A stretch of 64,000 nucleotides of DNA from Strigamia acuminata (GCA_949358305.1 OX442316.1:13516001-13580000); one strand, 5' to 3'; positions 12,540 through 26,740 are shown, counted from the stretch's first letter. Notes: generated by a model from the letters alone, not told the origin. Program-made: numbers and translations.

Positions 12540-15500
12540 TACTTCACTTATTTCTGTATTATTTTTAGCCTTTTCCATTAATCACAACAATTAACTCCCT
12601 ACACAATTAAATGTTTGTAAAACTGTGCTTATTTTTCATTTATAATCATTTACACGAAAAGCTCAACACACGAGATCTTTAAATAAACGTTGAAAGCACA
12701 ACACGAGTTTTTCTCGTGCAACTGCTGTGTAATTCCAACCAAAAACGAGTGTAAATCGATTTAAATTACTTTACGAACCCACCTACTGTAATTTCAACCA
12801 GCTATCATTTTATTTCAATAAAAAAAAATAAAAAATTCACATCCAAACCGTCTAAACATTAAACAAACACTCCCCAAACGAACCCAACCATATTCGATCC
12901 CCAATACTAGTCACGGTCCAATTTCCCTCCGCTTGCGCCATAAACGTGTCGAAAACAAGAGTGACCAATAATCATGTCGTTAAAACAGAACATACTTACA
13001 CTTGATTGGGGCACGTAGGAAATGAGCACTATCATTACCCACTCCAAGTAAACAATCTTATACAAAGATAGAAGAAAAATCAATTGAAACAATGACATCT
13101 CACTCGATTTATCACAAAAAAAAAGAAAAAAACCGGGACAACACTTAACCACAACTGTATTAAGAACCCACTCACAAGTCCCCTCCTTGTATACAGCCCT
13201 TTAACTTAGATCTTGACAGCAACCAATGAAAATTAATGGCCCTTCCTGATAATGCACGCACACATTGATAAATACTAACACTAAATAAAGCCGCCCTTGT
13301 CTTTCCAATTACTTTATCTCCCATCTTGGACCAAAAAAAAGAGAGAGCAATATTAATTCCGCATAGATAAACGAAATAAATAAAATATTCCATAAACACG
13401 AGCCCTTTTTCCGCTTCACGAGCAGTAAATACACCCACATTACATCGATAAACCGCATAAATCATGTATAGAATTCGAGAAAATTAATGCGTCACTGATG
13501 CACGAATGTATATATTCATGAGCAAAAGTTAAACTTATTTGCCTGTTGAGAGTTTAACTTTGTCAAACTAAATTTCTCATCAATTTCAAGTGTCAATTTC
13601 ACTTTATTTCCATCCTCCTTCTCCATGTTGCATTTTTTCAACAAAAAATGAATCCCACATAGTCACACTCATTCATCTTTCCCTTCCAATAAACTTTCAA
13701 GGGGGAAGAAAAAATGGCGGGTGGGATGGCAAGAGGAAGATATGAGGCGAAACGCTGGTTAAAATTCAGCTGGCTATCCGAATTAACACTAATGAGATGT
13801 TTTAAACTTCACCATAAATTTCACTTATAATTACGCTTTAAAATATAGATTCACTCGTAATTCCCGAGATTCAAGTAGATAACCCCCCTTCATTTTCATT
13901 TCCTTTCCTTATATACCCATTCAATTCGATCGTATAACACAATATGAAAAAAAAAACCTTCTCAACGCCTGTTCAAGCCCTGATATGGGTTGTCCCACTC
14001 TTCCTTTCAATTCGGCATGTATTATCACTATTTCCTCAACTCGAGTCAAATGTTATTCAATATTTTTATTTCTTTGAACTTTGTAAATTGTATTTGTCAA
14101 CTTTCTGCTGGCTTTCAACTCCAAACATTTTTTTTTCTCTCTATTTTCTATTTTCGAATCAAATACTGTGTGAAAGAAAAAAGAAAAATAAAGTATTTGT
14201 TGAGATAACAATAATGTTGCTCGATACGCTATCGATGAAGGAAATAAATCCATTTATTCTTTCCTATTGTCGTTTGTACAACTCGAAAATCAGTTCTAAA
14301 AAATAATAATAGGCCTACATACAATATAAAGTTAAAAAAAACACAAAAGCTACACAAAAGCTCTTATCACGACGCCATACTTGCCTATTTCAAAACATTC
14401 CTCTCGAGAAAAATGAAAACAAAAAATTTATTCAGCCGTCAGAAATACACTTGAAAGAGGAAAAAGTGAAAATTAAAATACAAAAAAAAAAAAAAGAAAA
14501 TAAAAAAGAAAATAAAAAAAAAGATGATAATACAGAATTTAACAAAAATCCACTATTTTGAATTTCCCCAGCTGCCACGTTTTTATGGAACCCCCTCTTT
14601 AAATCAATATTTTGTCATTTTCTCTTCTCCCTCTTTTAAAAAAATTAAAAAGCACCCCTAGGTCCCATTCAAAAAAATAAAAAAAATCTTTTCCCTAATG
14701 GTTATTTGCTGACAGTCCCCACTCAAAATAAGACATTAAAAAAATATATAAAAAAATATTAATAATAATAAAATATTTAAAAAAAAAAATTCAGCTTTAA
14801 TCATATTTTTAAATTTTAACCCTGGGCACCGTGCTATCTAATCACACCAAGTTTTTTTTTTTTAATAATACATTTTTCGCAGATCCAAGTTAAGATATGT
14901 TAATTTTAAATTTTGCAAGTGAAAGAAAAACTGACAAACAAGAAATTCCCAAATGGTTTTCAAGTGTGTCTTTTTTTTTATTAAAGATCAGTCGATAAAA
15001 CATTAAATACATGAAATTAAACTCAACCTTCGTTACTTAAGTTCGTGGGTAATTTACTCGAGGTAGTGGAGGTACGCCATCTGCTGGAATTTGAGTTTAT
15101 TTCACAAAATCTCTCAATCTTCGTGCTCACTAATGAAAAGTCATCATCTCGTGCGTTATTAACCCGCACAGCTGAATCATTACTGCGCTTAATCAACTCC
15201 AAATTGATACAAACCGAAAATAAATACTAAACCTGAAGATGATAATCTGAGCTCCAAAATTTCCTCCGTTTAAAAATAAAATACGACAGAAATTAAATAA
15301 ATCACCGATGAAATAGAAATCGATCAAAACGATAGATAGCCTAGTCACACTGTATAAACATTTTTTTGTTATTTCGATTTCGATTCACTTTTTTTCCCTC
15401 TTCTTCCTGATCAATAGTTCCATATCACAGCAAAAGAAGAAAAAATTTCATCTAACGTTTTGTCACGCGACACCTTTAGGGGATTACAACTGAAACGGAC

Positions 15501-15753
15501 CTAACACCCCAACCACAAAAAATAAAACCAAAACTTAAAGAATTGCATTATGACCCCTTCTCCCAACCCACTCACGGTTCCTAATCAGACGGTTGACCAT
15601 TGCTGACAAGATTTTTAAAATTCTGAGAGAAAAAAATTTCAAAGAGGCACAGCAGCAACTGTGCCGCAACGTAGAACTACCACTAGAGTTCACTGCCAAA
15701 ATATCACGTCATTTCCGCAGCAGATTTTGTTGCAACTGGGTTACCCCCTAACC

Positions 15754-15830
15754 CAGGGGTGTCCAACAGCCTGGCTTCCCCGAACCACATTGGAAAAAGA
15801 ATTATCTTGGGCCGCAAACCAAACCAGCCA
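15754..15830 (+). mobile_element. hAT-like terminal fragment
   Basis: CAGGGGTGTCCAACAG followed by GGCTTCCCCGAACCACATTG and TTGGGCCGC resembles the ends of hAT-type elements found across animals. Only one end is present; it abuts the pogo-like end on its right. Confidence 0.5.
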
Positions 15831-15893
15831 TTTTTAGGTATTCGTTATATCGATAATTCGTTATATCGCGATTCGTTATAAAGAGTGTCGACC
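15831..15893 (-). mobile_element. pogo/Tigger-like terminal fragment (inverted)
   Basis: Reverse complement of the 36,686 end: GTCGACACTCTTTATAACGA, then the GCGATATAACGAAT and TCGATATAACGAATACCTA blocks. Confidence 0.7.
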
Positions 15894-18800
15894 ATATTCT
15901 GAAAAGCCAGATTGTAATTTTCTTTCAATATCAGTTGCTGTGGGGCCCATAGGCCGGTGTCTATTTTGCCTATGCAGTAATCCGGCACTGACTTGTGAGT
16001 CGAAAGTGAAAAACTGCTGTTTTCTGGATCAATGAATATCTAGAGAACAGTGGCGCCCTCTGTGCATTACAGGTGGTACGAACAAACTCCCTTTAATCTC
16101 ATTTGGTGATTGCCACTTGCAATAACTACGTAATGGCTCATACACCTCACAGGTAAGATGGAAAGAAAGATTAAACACGTTTATTCTTGTTGACAAACCG
16201 TAACCACTTCCACTTGTCACAAGATTAAAAATTTAAAAATGTCTTCTTTTAAATCTCGTCTAGAAATCACGAGTGAGTGTATTCTTGCAAATTGTACCCA
16301 ATTTTGAAGGGGAGGAAGCAAAATCAAGACAATTTATGCGCTTATGACTCAAAATTTGAAGTTCTGTTATCCATAAAGCCATTAACTCGACCCCATAACT
16401 TATTCCAGGAACGTTGGCTTGGCTGAAGCTCTCTCCCTATCATAATGGTTTCAAACTTGATAACAAAGTGGGTGCAAACTCACCATTTTTTCTATTAGAT
16501 CTTCTTCAATTTATGAATGTTCATAACCCATCAGCATAAAATTAATTGTCCCACAAGACCCCAACTCAATAATCGAGTCCAAAAACCTCATTCTGCATGT
16601 TAAACAACTATCTCAACACATTCCACGCACTAATTCAAACACTTCCAAAAGGATTTCACGTTTGAAAATTTGAAAAATAAAGACGGTCATCGATTTTTAT
16701 TCGTTCCTTCCCCCCCTTTAATTCTATACTTGCGTTCAAATTAGTTAAACAAATACTAAAAGTTTGCTTAAATGAATAAAAATTTTAAAATTTAAAAAAA
16801 AACGCACCTCATGTGGACGAAAACTGCAAAACTGCAAAACTACAAAACTACGAGTTCGATTAAACAAAAAAAAGTAAAAAAAAGAAAAAAAAAGAAAAAA
16901 CACAAAAAAAACAAAAAAGAAAAAAAAAACAAGAGAAAGAAAAATTCAAGTGACTCAGCCAAAGAACATTAGGTTGCCATACTGGCGATAGGCAACATCT
17001 GATCCTCCAACAGCTGCGGCAAATGGCTTGATTTACTAGAAAGAGGTGGTTCCTTTTTTCCTTAAGCAAAACTCTTAACATTTTACAACCCACTTTTATC
17101 TTCAATATTGATTTGCCACCATCCTAGTCAAACAACAGCACGCAAATCCTCAAATTTCAACTTTAAAAAAAAAAATTATTTAAATGTAGTAATAAATGCA
17201 AAATACCGAAAAGATACAAGCCACAGCGTCGTATCTTTACCAATTTAAATTAACCCACCGCCGACCGTCACCGCGCAACTGAAAATCTCCCCGTTCCGCG
17301 CTCAATTTACAAGTTTAAACGAACGGAAGGAAAGATTTACTGAATTTGACATCTCTTCGATAACGACGTACAAAAAATAAATAATACTTTTTCCATAAGT
17401 GAAAAACAACCTGCATCCTTTGCGAGTGTACGATTTCAAATCAACTATGCAAACTGTTCCATTTTTCTCTTCGCCTCCTCTTGTAAAACTGATTTCCATG
17501 CTGTCACTTCACTTGCTGAGCAATTCTGATTGAATTTCTGCCCAAAGGCATCGTACAGAATCGGGAAAACGAAACCCATTTTCCACGCGCTGCCAAGACA
17601 CACATCCTTAGCAAATGACATCAACTCCAATTCCCAATACGAATAACTGACATCTCCTTAGGCCTAACGCCCAACTCTCTAGTCTTCGAAACTTCATCCA
17701 TTCTATCGACTCGTGTACGTACTTCGTCCAAATTCCGCTTTTCTAATTACACAATTTATGTTTGTTCTAATTGAAACGGTTATCAAGCTTTGCCATTATG
17801 TTTGTGCAACTTAAAACCAACGCAAACTTTATGCGATATTGTCAGATTCAGATGCCACATGCAGATACGACGTGCTTCGTTGCATTCATTGCGCACAGCA
17901 TAGGAAATCACTTGTTGTTCAACAACATATCAAAACTGTACAACAGTAATAAATTGACTTAAAGCGAACGCAATGGACCGTTTCCACGCAATATTTCATT
18001 CCAATGACATTTTATTCAACTTTAAAATCCCCCATGCATCTTCGTTTAATTCTCATATCAATTACCGTATTTACATGCCAAACATAATGCGCACAATCCC
18101 GTAGCAAATTTGAGTTACAGCTAAAAATCTCTTTGGTAAAAAAAAATAATATTTTTTTAAAAAAAAATAAAAAACAAGCTTGATTTATTGTCATTTCAAC
18201 GTCACCAAGTCCCAGTTCGGATGACCAGACACACTTGGTGACCAGAGCCAAACGAGTGCCTTTGTTGACCTCACTTCCGGAACTCGTAGCCACCCAGAGT
18301 CACGCAATTTAAATGATACCGCACTCCAATGACCAAGCGAATCGAAATTATCGTTATTCGATACTTTTATTGTAAAATTATGACGAATTTTGAATGTTAT
18401 TTTTGGTCTCTTCCAAAGAAAACCTTAAAATTTAAAAAAAAAATGTTTAATGTGGTTGTTTTTTAACGAAAAGAACAATTTAATTTGATAGTCCGTAAAC
18501 CAGTTTTACAGTGAATCTGGTCTCCGTAATATCCCGCTTCATGATTGAAATCAGTTTTACAAGTTAAAGCAGCGGTGGGCAATGTGCGACCTGTGGAAGT
18601 TAACCATGTGGCCCAGTAGAGTATTTATATTTCACAAATATATACATTTCATTTTGTTTAATGAAATCATCTGATGGAGCACAGGCTTCCCATTAAACGC
18701 AATCTTCCATCATACGTACAGTTAATACACTGTTTGCGCCAGATATTTTTCCCTAAAAAAATCCCCATTATGACTATAAATATAATGAAAGCCTTTCAGG

Positions 18801-21800
18801 TCTAATAGAGCACTATAACCAAAAATAACGTAGCCAAACTGGTAGTTTTCCACTACCACACCAATTACTAGCAACAACACCCAGTGAGATGAAGAAATGT
18901 GGGGTCTAGATGGCCCAAAGTCCAGGGACAGCAATGTAAATAAAATAATAAATACTAAAACAATCTACACTTGAATGCAGTTATGGATTCTCTTCAAGCA
19001 GTTCCCACAATTGTGACTGGCAGCACAATGTATCGGTAAATTGGACATTGCAATATGAAGTGTTGGATGTGGACCAACATAAAGTGTTCCTGATTTAAAG
19101 TACGATGTATAAACAATTAAAATCAAAACAACTTCTTACCTGCTTTTTCTGCCAACTGATAAGTGGAAAGTGTTTCCGGTGTTCTAACCAGCAAACTTTA
19201 CTTCAAAAACAAAACCTACAAAGAGAAAAAATACAAATTCATTTATTATTCATCTCTCTTAAAATGCAAACAATAAAGCACTTTCATTTCAACAACAAAG
19301 CACAAAATATAAAAAAATAAAAAAATAAAAAATCTGTATCCATTATTCCATTAAATGTATTAAAAACTTCTTTTGGAACAATTTATAAATGACAGTCTAA
19401 ACTGGTTTCAAAGTTAACAACTTTTAAAAAACATTGAGTCTTGTAAGTTTCAACTTGTACTAATAGCTTTCCAAATTAAATATTCATTCCTTTGGTTTAA
19501 AAATGAAAGGAGGAAAAAAATTCCCTCACCACACCAGTATTTGCTATTGCCAAATAATAGATGGCATTCTTTATCCATCAAATAAATAAATTCTCAGCCA
19601 CGTTTTTGTCTGTCTGTTCGAAAAATCTCTTAAAACTTCTTAAATCATTAAATGTCGAAGATAAAGCGTCTCATAAATGTACCAGATTAGATAACTCCTA
19701 TTTGCCAAGCGCCTAACGTTGCACATTTGGCAACAAACCAATTCTCCTTCAGTATTAAAAGTTAAAGCACCAAAACAAGACTTCACTACCGTCGACTAGC
19801 TTTGTCCTAAGTGCCCACTTTTATATTTACACCTCTTAAATTATCACTAGGTGGATTCGAAAAACCGTTTAAACATACCTAAATCACGAAGCCTAGAACG
19901 AGACCCATTACAGGAAACTGCATCTGGCAGTTAATTCATTGTTTAAATAATGGAACAATCTCGTCTGGCAATTTTGGCGCCACCAACTACAGCCAAAAAT
20001 GACATCATTCTGCGCTCAAATGGCGAATTTTTCAAATCCAACAAAAACGCCAACAATGGTTAAATGACTGGAGTCGTGGTTTGCCCAACTTCGTATAGGA
20101 TAACTTGGCTTATATTGTTTCAAAAGAGCAATGCTGGAAAACCTATTTTCCCAGGTAGCCACAGGTGTGGCAAATGAGAAATCAAATTCGCCACACCACG
20201 CGAAAATTGGAAAATTTTTATACAATAACCCAAACAAGTTGTGCAGGTTTATTCAACAATTCAAAGCACGCATGTTTAGAGACTTCTTAGAACTGCACGC
20301 ATTAATGGAATTTTTAATGGCACAAATATGCAGAGCTGGCGGCCAAGCAAATACGGAAAATCAAATTCGCCACACTTAGGAGGTCCATTTGCCACTTGTG
20401 GCAATTGACGATAAGGTTGTCCACCCCGAAATTAGCGTGGGCTTCATTGCACAGTCGTCTATCTACCATTACTTGCCCAGTCTATCTTTTAATACTGTTG
20501 TTAGGGCAATACGAGAGACCAGGTCAAGATTGATGTCATTGAATCTCAATGGATTTTTTATGCCACCTGGTAGATAAACTTAAAACAGCTAAACTAAAGG
20601 AAAGTTTTTTTTGTCCACGACTGTACATAGGAGGAGCTTTTCTTATTTCAAACTAAAGAAAGACCTCAAAACGCTTATCTCTCTAAATCTGCACAATCAT
20701 GATGTGGATGTTTCTGTGTGTGTAAATTCTATTCAGATCATCCAGAATTACAGTGCTAGAATTGACCACCGATTTTTAATAATGTTGCAACACAGATTGT
20801 AAATGAAAATGTAAGACTCATGGTACATAAAATACATTTTTTTTAAATTTATTCGCGAAACCTTAATTAGCAGCTCCGCTTAAAAGATTTCAGTGCACAC
20901 TGCGCTTGTGTTAATTAATAAAATGAACACACGCCCTTTGTCTTTATAAAATACATTGTGTTAGTGCACTTGGTTGTAAAATTCAATGGGAAGTACAGCA
21001 TTTTATTATTTCTTAACCCTGTAGAATGCAGGTTGAAGACGAAGAAATTAAAGTACTATAAAAATGAAATAACGTTGGGCGCCCCTACTAAATTTCCCCG
21101 AGGACTTCACTGCCGAACTTGTCATTTCCTGTCAAGAGAGAAGCGAAAAGGAAAGCATTGAAATTACAATCAGTCATTACCATGCAGCAACATTTTGCCA
21201 CTCGCCCTTGCATTTCTTCTCATTTTAAATAAGATGAGTACGACATGAAATGTACAGTAAACGATGACCACTTTAACTCATATAAATCTAATTTAAGAAT
21301 GATGAACTGAGTGAATCATTAAAATTCCATGCATTTTCAAATTACCAACTGATAACATTCCTTAATGTAAAACGATCCATTAAGAAATATCTATAACACT
21401 CGAAGCAGCTTCAAACTACAAACGGTCTCACTGATTAAAGTGCTTAAAGTGTTGAAAACTTCTCCAAAATTGTAATTAATTATTGAGCTAGTATTACAGA
21501 AAATAAATGCACGCTGCAGTCTGCGGCGAAAAAAACATTTGACATGCTGCACCAACCATTTACTTTCCTTATGGAAACAATATTTAATGTTATTGTATAA
21601 TGTTGGAATTTAACCAAAGTTATAAAGGTATGTTTTGCAATTTCTTTCGATAGTCTATGCAGGATTTATGAATAAACTATGGAAAAGTAAGTCGTTTCAT
21701 ATGGATAAATTCAACTTTAACGATTGTTATGAAATGATCTTTTCTCATTGGAAAATATTGATTTACAATAAGCTCCATTTGTAGTCATTTAAACTTGCTT

Positions 21801-23179
21801 ACGGACCATAAGTGGGGGGTGCGTCCTACAGTCCGAAAAATGTAACATCCACCATACATTAGACCATAATTTATCCGAATAAATATCAATTCAAAATGAG
21901 CGAACAACAAAAGAAATGTTTGTATAATGTGAACTATCAATTGGATGTGATAAATTATGCAAAAAAACATGGAAACCGAGCAGCAAAAACACATTTTGCT
22001 CCACCGCCAACAGTAAACACTTTTTTTTCTAAAAATTGAATTTGGGGGTGCGTCTTATAGTTTAGTGCGTCATATGCTCCGTAAAATGCGGTATATTTTT
22101 TTAACCAGACTAAATATCAAATTTAACATTTTTTTGCATTCCATGTCTCTAATTTTCGCCGGTCTGCAATCGCCGCCTGGGCCAGCATTCAGCAATGGCT
22201 GGAAATAAATAAGCAAGTGAGCACTAATTGAAAAATCTACATAATATTCGTTGAAGCATGATGAGATTATCACTTCATTTGATCACGATCACATCATCAT
22301 GCTCAATTGAAAAATTCAATTAAAAATCAGTCATTTTCAACAAAATGATTACAATTTACCTAAACACCTCACGCTAAATTAAAGCTACAACTCAGCACAC
22401 TTTAAAACAACGCTTTATTCAACGACACTTTCACAATTCTCAAACTCAGTATCTAAAAGCTTTGAAATTGAGATCACAGACCCCTTGACCCGGTATTAAC
22501 CTCAATCTACTCTCAACTTTGGCCACCAAGATATTCCTTTTTAAAGAATGATAGACAAACCTGCAAACACCAAATTAGTCGCATTAATCAGGTGTCGAGA
22601 CAACAGAAAAACCAACCGTTAAATTAAATAATTGCCTTTTCTTCTCCGCCCAACTTTGATAAACTCATTAAACAATGTTATTATTGCCACGAGCTACAAG
22701 TCAATAGTGTTTGTTAATTTCTAGCGACACAAGAATCCAATTACTGAAACCTAATGTTAGATTACTTGCCAACCCCAATTTGACATTTCTTCCAATTCAT
22801 TTTGCGCTCCCAATATAAAAAGTTAATTATAATTCAAAATACCCAAAACCCCCTTTTCCTCTTTCTAAAAATTTAATGAGAAACTTCCCAGCTTCACTAC
22901 TCATTAATTTTGCTTTAACTCTCCATGGCCTAAAATCCCACCCCAACATCTACCCCCCCTCCCACCCAAAACGAATTAAAACCCTCCTCAAATTCAAATT
23001 AAGTCATTCTATTTTTCCTACCAGCAGTTTCCCATCTTCTAATCTAAAATTACACATCCAAATGCTCAACTTAATAACAAAAATTACACCAAGCAGCAAT
23101 GCGCAACTTAATTTCACATCTTCACCGCTACAAACAGTTGCATTATACGCATTTCTATCTTGCATTGTTTGTGTTTTAT
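15894..23179. other. Gene desert with scattered TE fragments
   Basis: Mostly AT-rich, C-over-G sequence. Poly-A blocks lie near 16,860-16,935. CAAATTCGCCACAC occurs twice (about 20,187 and 20,361) in a less AT-rich pocket at 19.95-20.58 kb that may be an old element. Frames there (20131-20379 and 20389-20577) are not recognised. GGTGCGTCCTACAGTCCG (21,819) and GGTGCGTCTTATAG (22,048) are two same-orientation ends of one MITE-type family. No exon is supported. Confidence 0.55.
18570..18618 (+). mobile_element. hAT-like terminal fragment
   Basis: CAGCGGTGGGCAATGTGCGA followed by CATGTGGCCCA has the CAG..GGTGGGCAA..GGCCC pattern of hAT ends. It is a single end, so it is a remnant. Confidence 0.5.
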
Positions 23180-23669
23180 AATAGAAAGTTTGCGGGATGC
23201 ATTTTTCCCTTATTTTTCTCTACGTTACACTATTTTAGTGCCATATCGTAAGGGAAAAATCTTTAGTGTATCGTTTTCAACACTAAATTAAAATATAGCG
23301 CAGCCAATGAAAATTGAAAACACTATATTGTTAGCTCCGCCCATTGCAAATGGCGATTATTTTGTTGTCCCGATCAAACACATCAGTCATAGGTACGTAG
23401 ATTGAATTTTAAGTGAGCCCCAAAATTAAATTTTAGGCCCAAAACCATACTTTATAGGCATAATAGTGGAATTTTATGCAGAAATTTTCACATTTACGCC
23501 CCCAAATTAAATTTTTAGGCCCAAAATTACTAACTGTCAGTAGTTGGCTGAAATAGTGTAGTGATAAGGGAAAAGTGCAGCCCGCAAAAACTTAATTTAT
23601 CATTTTTTCTTTACACTATTTTTATACCGTATAGTGTAAGGGAAAAATGCATCCCGCAAACTCTCTATT
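23180..23669. mobile_element. MITE of ~490 bp with subterminal repeats
   Basis: Both ends carry GTTTGCGGGATGCATTTTTC followed by CCTTA in inverted orientation, with AATAGA(A/G)A outside. Inside each end a second, diverged copy of the same block occurs (TAAGGGAAAAAT at 23,250; AAGGGAAAAGTGCAGCCCGC at 23,567), giving four related blocks. The core holds repeated TTAAATTTT(A)GGCCCAAAA motifs. It has no coding capacity. Confidence 0.8.
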
Positions 23670-24200
23670 GTTTATCTTCTGTATTGCTTGAGTTTCGTAT
23701 TGTTTGTGTTTAAAGAAAAAACTACCTTTTCCATCCCACCGACGATGCCTAAAACTAAATCCACGTATCCAATACATGTTCGAGACACGTTACGAAAAAA
23801 GCTTAAACCCAAAATCCATACAGCAATATCTGCCTCAGTCACCTTAAACGACCAAACTCCTTGTCCACAAAGCGCAAACTCTCTTTTCAAAGTCTCGCTT
23901 CGAGCACGTCCACTCGTCCCGAAGGAGATCTGCAAAAAGAGGGCAACAACCCCGTAAATCACTCGACCGGTCGAGGGACACGGCCTCCACGGATTCTGTC
24001 TCTCGTCCTGCTGTCATATCCCAAAGGAGCATTTCCGTGATCGCAGACCGCGGGCGCACAACCAAAGACGGAACAGCCGGTGATCGATCAAAATAAAGAG
24101 GTGGGGAGACGCTGGCCAAGAGAAAACCGACCACTAGTGGCGCTTGTTCAGCGTGTTTCATGCTACTCGTGATAAATTGCAACTGTGTCCTGACATTTTT
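23670..24200 (+). other. Less AT-rich pocket with overlapping open frames
   Basis: Just right of the MITE, composition becomes richer in G and C. From ATG 23745 one + frame reads MPKTKSTYPIHVRDTLRKKL and on to 23957. The +1 frame, after a stop near 23,846, gives an Arg/Ser-rich run (SRRRSAKRGQQPRKSLDRSR) ending about 24,095. Together they look like one frameshifted coding piece, but a minus-strand frame of 112 codons overlaps it. No family is recognised; it may be a decayed TE or retrocopy. Confidence 0.3.
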
Positions 24201-24825
24201 GTCATACTCACAGATCTTCTCAACGTCGAAAGCTTAAGAGTGCCTTAAAGAATGACGGTTAAAGTAATGGGTGAAGTGAAGAGACCCGAGGTTTATTACG
24301 AATTCTTGTTGTCTGCTTGCACTCATCACGAGCCATCTTAAACCGGGCGAAAGCGATGTTGTGGCCGAAACCGAGCGGTCTATTTAGCTCAAAAGCATCT
24401 AGCGTACGAAAGCTCGTTAAATTTTGAATGAAAACAAAACCAGTACAATAAAAAAATAGCAAGAAAGGGATTGAAAGTGGAGAAATGTTCAGAGCCAATA
24501 AAACACTATATCAAACTAAAAAAAACACACTATAAAATGCGCTCATTTCGCCAATAATGATAATAAAAATATTTCTACACAAATGCTTCAAGAGTGGCTT
24601 TAAACTTTTATTTCCTCCAACTATACTCTCTGCCAAGTCAACCTTGACATTTTATCTTCTGCCTTTTTACGTATAAAAAATGTATCCCCATAAGAATATT
24701 TCTTACATTAGACAGCTTTGCACTTTGCACATGCGTTATGCTTGTTCAAATCTAGGACGATAACTACAGGACTTCCCATCCGCCGTCTTTACATAAATCA
24801 ATGTTGGTTTTTTGGCAGCATCGTT

Positions 24826-25013
24826 GTTCACACTGCGTTCATACTGCAGTAAGGAAGTAATGGAATTTAAAAAGTAAGTTGCTTGAGTAGTGCTACTTCC
24901 TTACTTGCTTTTTGGTTCCATCACTAAAGTACTTTACTTTCTTACTTCCTTACTTCTCTCTCACTACGCTACTTTTTCTTGCGTTACTTCCTTACTGCAA
25001 CTGTCGTGTGAAC
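24826..25013. mobile_element. MITE of ~188 bp
   Basis: The outer GTTCACAC and inner TGCAGTAAGGAAGTAA are repeated inverted at the right end (TTACTTCCTTACTGCA ... GTGTGAAC). The interior has further TACTTCCTTACTT repeats. Non-coding. Confidence 0.75.
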
Positions 25014-25060
25014 CTTTGCTTCACAGGTTTAAGACCTAAACCTTAAGACCCAGAACTATC

Positions 25061-25217
25061 ATATTTCTTCGATTCGACGCACTTTTTTCCCCCATACAGA
25101 GGATGAATACTCAAAAATGAAACACTGCAATTTTTAATTTATTTCCTTTAATACACGTTTTGTGGTACTGAAATTAGTGTGCGTCCTACAATCAACAGAC
25201 TGAGAATCGAAGATATT
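25061..25217. mobile_element. Short TIR element (GACGCAC family)
   Basis: Inverted ends TCTTCGATTC / GAATCGAAGA with subterminal GACGCAC and GTGCGTC. The latter motif is shared with the fragments at 21.8 and 22.05 kb. Confidence 0.6.
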
Positions 25218-26605
25218 CAGTATTGATCCAATCAAAACTAATGATTGGTCCAGATAGCTCTTTCGATGGACTCAATGGACCAGTGATTTGTTTTGATTGA
25301 ACCCACAACGATAACAACTGTCCAAACATTTTTATTACATTTTGGTTACAGCTGGCACCATAATCACTTTACGTTTAAACAATATATAAAGTCATGTAAG
25401 GATTACCATGCACGTTGGTTTGATTTAGAACTCGGTCAACTGATCCTACTTTAACATTCCTTCAATTAGCATTTTAATAAACCATTTTCTTATCTACTGA
25501 GAAACTTTAAAAACCACATCTCCAGACTATCAACAACAACCACAAGTTGAGAGCAGCAAACTTTAGGTTAAGCTAAACAGCAACCAAACCGCAGGTAGCG
25601 AAGTACTTTCATCTGATGTTCATTTAAGCTCCGAAATCATCACATTGGATTTCCCTCCACTCGTCCAAATCACCTGGAAAAGTCCAACTAACTGTCACGG
25701 GAATGTTGATTGCATGCAAACCGAAGCAGCACTACACGCGTCTGCGTATTAAACAGCAGGGCAAAATTACTTTCCCACTCCTCTTGCTTGGTTTACCGAT
25801 AAATGAAATGGAAAATCCAGTCATCTCACATCGCTTCCCTAATGGACTTGAGGAAACAACTAATCAAGGCAAATATTACTGCCATACTGGCGCGCTCATG
25901 TTTTCTCCATCACTAACTCACAAAGAAACACACATTGGGTGGGATCAAATGGCCACAAACTCTTACACCAACAAATCTGCATCCCTTTCCATCGCAATCT
26001 ATTCCCACACAACACAAAAAGGAATATTAAACTTTCTCTTTCTCCAGCACATAAAATGCAAAATTATTCCACTCTTCCTGCCAGTAATGGGGAAGAAAAT
26101 GGCGGAAAACCAAATCGTTAAATTTTCATGACGACTTGAACCTCAAGTGTCAACCAAAACACACTGGGTGTGTCCAAATCCTGTAACAATGTTAAGCACC
26201 TTCACAAATCTCAATTATTAATGTGTACAACCATTCTTTTTTTTAAATTATTTATTTATTTATTTCAGGCGCATTGAAAAGTTGTAAAAATGTTTTATAG
26301 TTCAACCAGGTCAAATCCATCATTCTTTCTTTTTTTAAATTTAATTTTTTTTTTCATCTTCGGAATTATGCAAGCATCAGCTTCTTTATATTGCCACTTG
26401 CATAATTCCCAATACACAACTCACGAGTAATGTACTGCACTCTGGGGGCAAAATAAAACCTTATTAGAGAATATTTTAAAGCTCTAGCTGTCACAGAAGC
26501 GCGAGAACAATATTTTAAATACTCAATTTACGTCATAACAGAAAAAAATTCTCTTTTTGGGCATCACCATTTGCACTTTGTCTCGAGACGTAAACAGTAG
26601 TCGCA

Positions 26606-26740
26606 TGCACAAAGTAATGCTGCTTGTCTCGATCTAACTTCAAAAATGGTGGCCGATAGTCTGTTTTCAGTCGCCGTGTTCATGCGCACGACATTTAAAC
26701 AACAAAACATGATTAACTGCAAGTTAAATGCACCTAGTGG
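26606..26740. repeat. Dispersed repeat, copy 1 (pairs with 29,432-29,570)
   Basis: GCTGCTTGTCTCGATCTAAC, CTGTTTTCAGTC, AACAACA(A)AACATG and a GCACCTAGT end occur in the same order as at 29.4 kb, showing two diverged copies of one element. Confidence 0.75.

Larger units (their letters stand above)
11391..15753. other. Gene desert, AT-rich with homopolymers
   Basis: Contains a C15 run followed by A8 (11,759-11,781) and the two repeats listed at 12.3-12.5 kb. The rest is poly-A-rich simple sequence (for example 14,480-14,530 and 14,690-14,800). Open frames are short and of random composition. Confidence 0.6.

Noticed and set aside
20131-20577. Two + frames in a less AT-rich pocket
   Set aside because: Unrecognised, and the pocket contains duplicated CAAATTCGCCACAC motifs typical of an old non-coding repeat.
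25703-26131. 142-codon + frame in the desert
   Set aside because: Random residue composition, no domain, no splice context; length is within chance for C/A-rich DNA.
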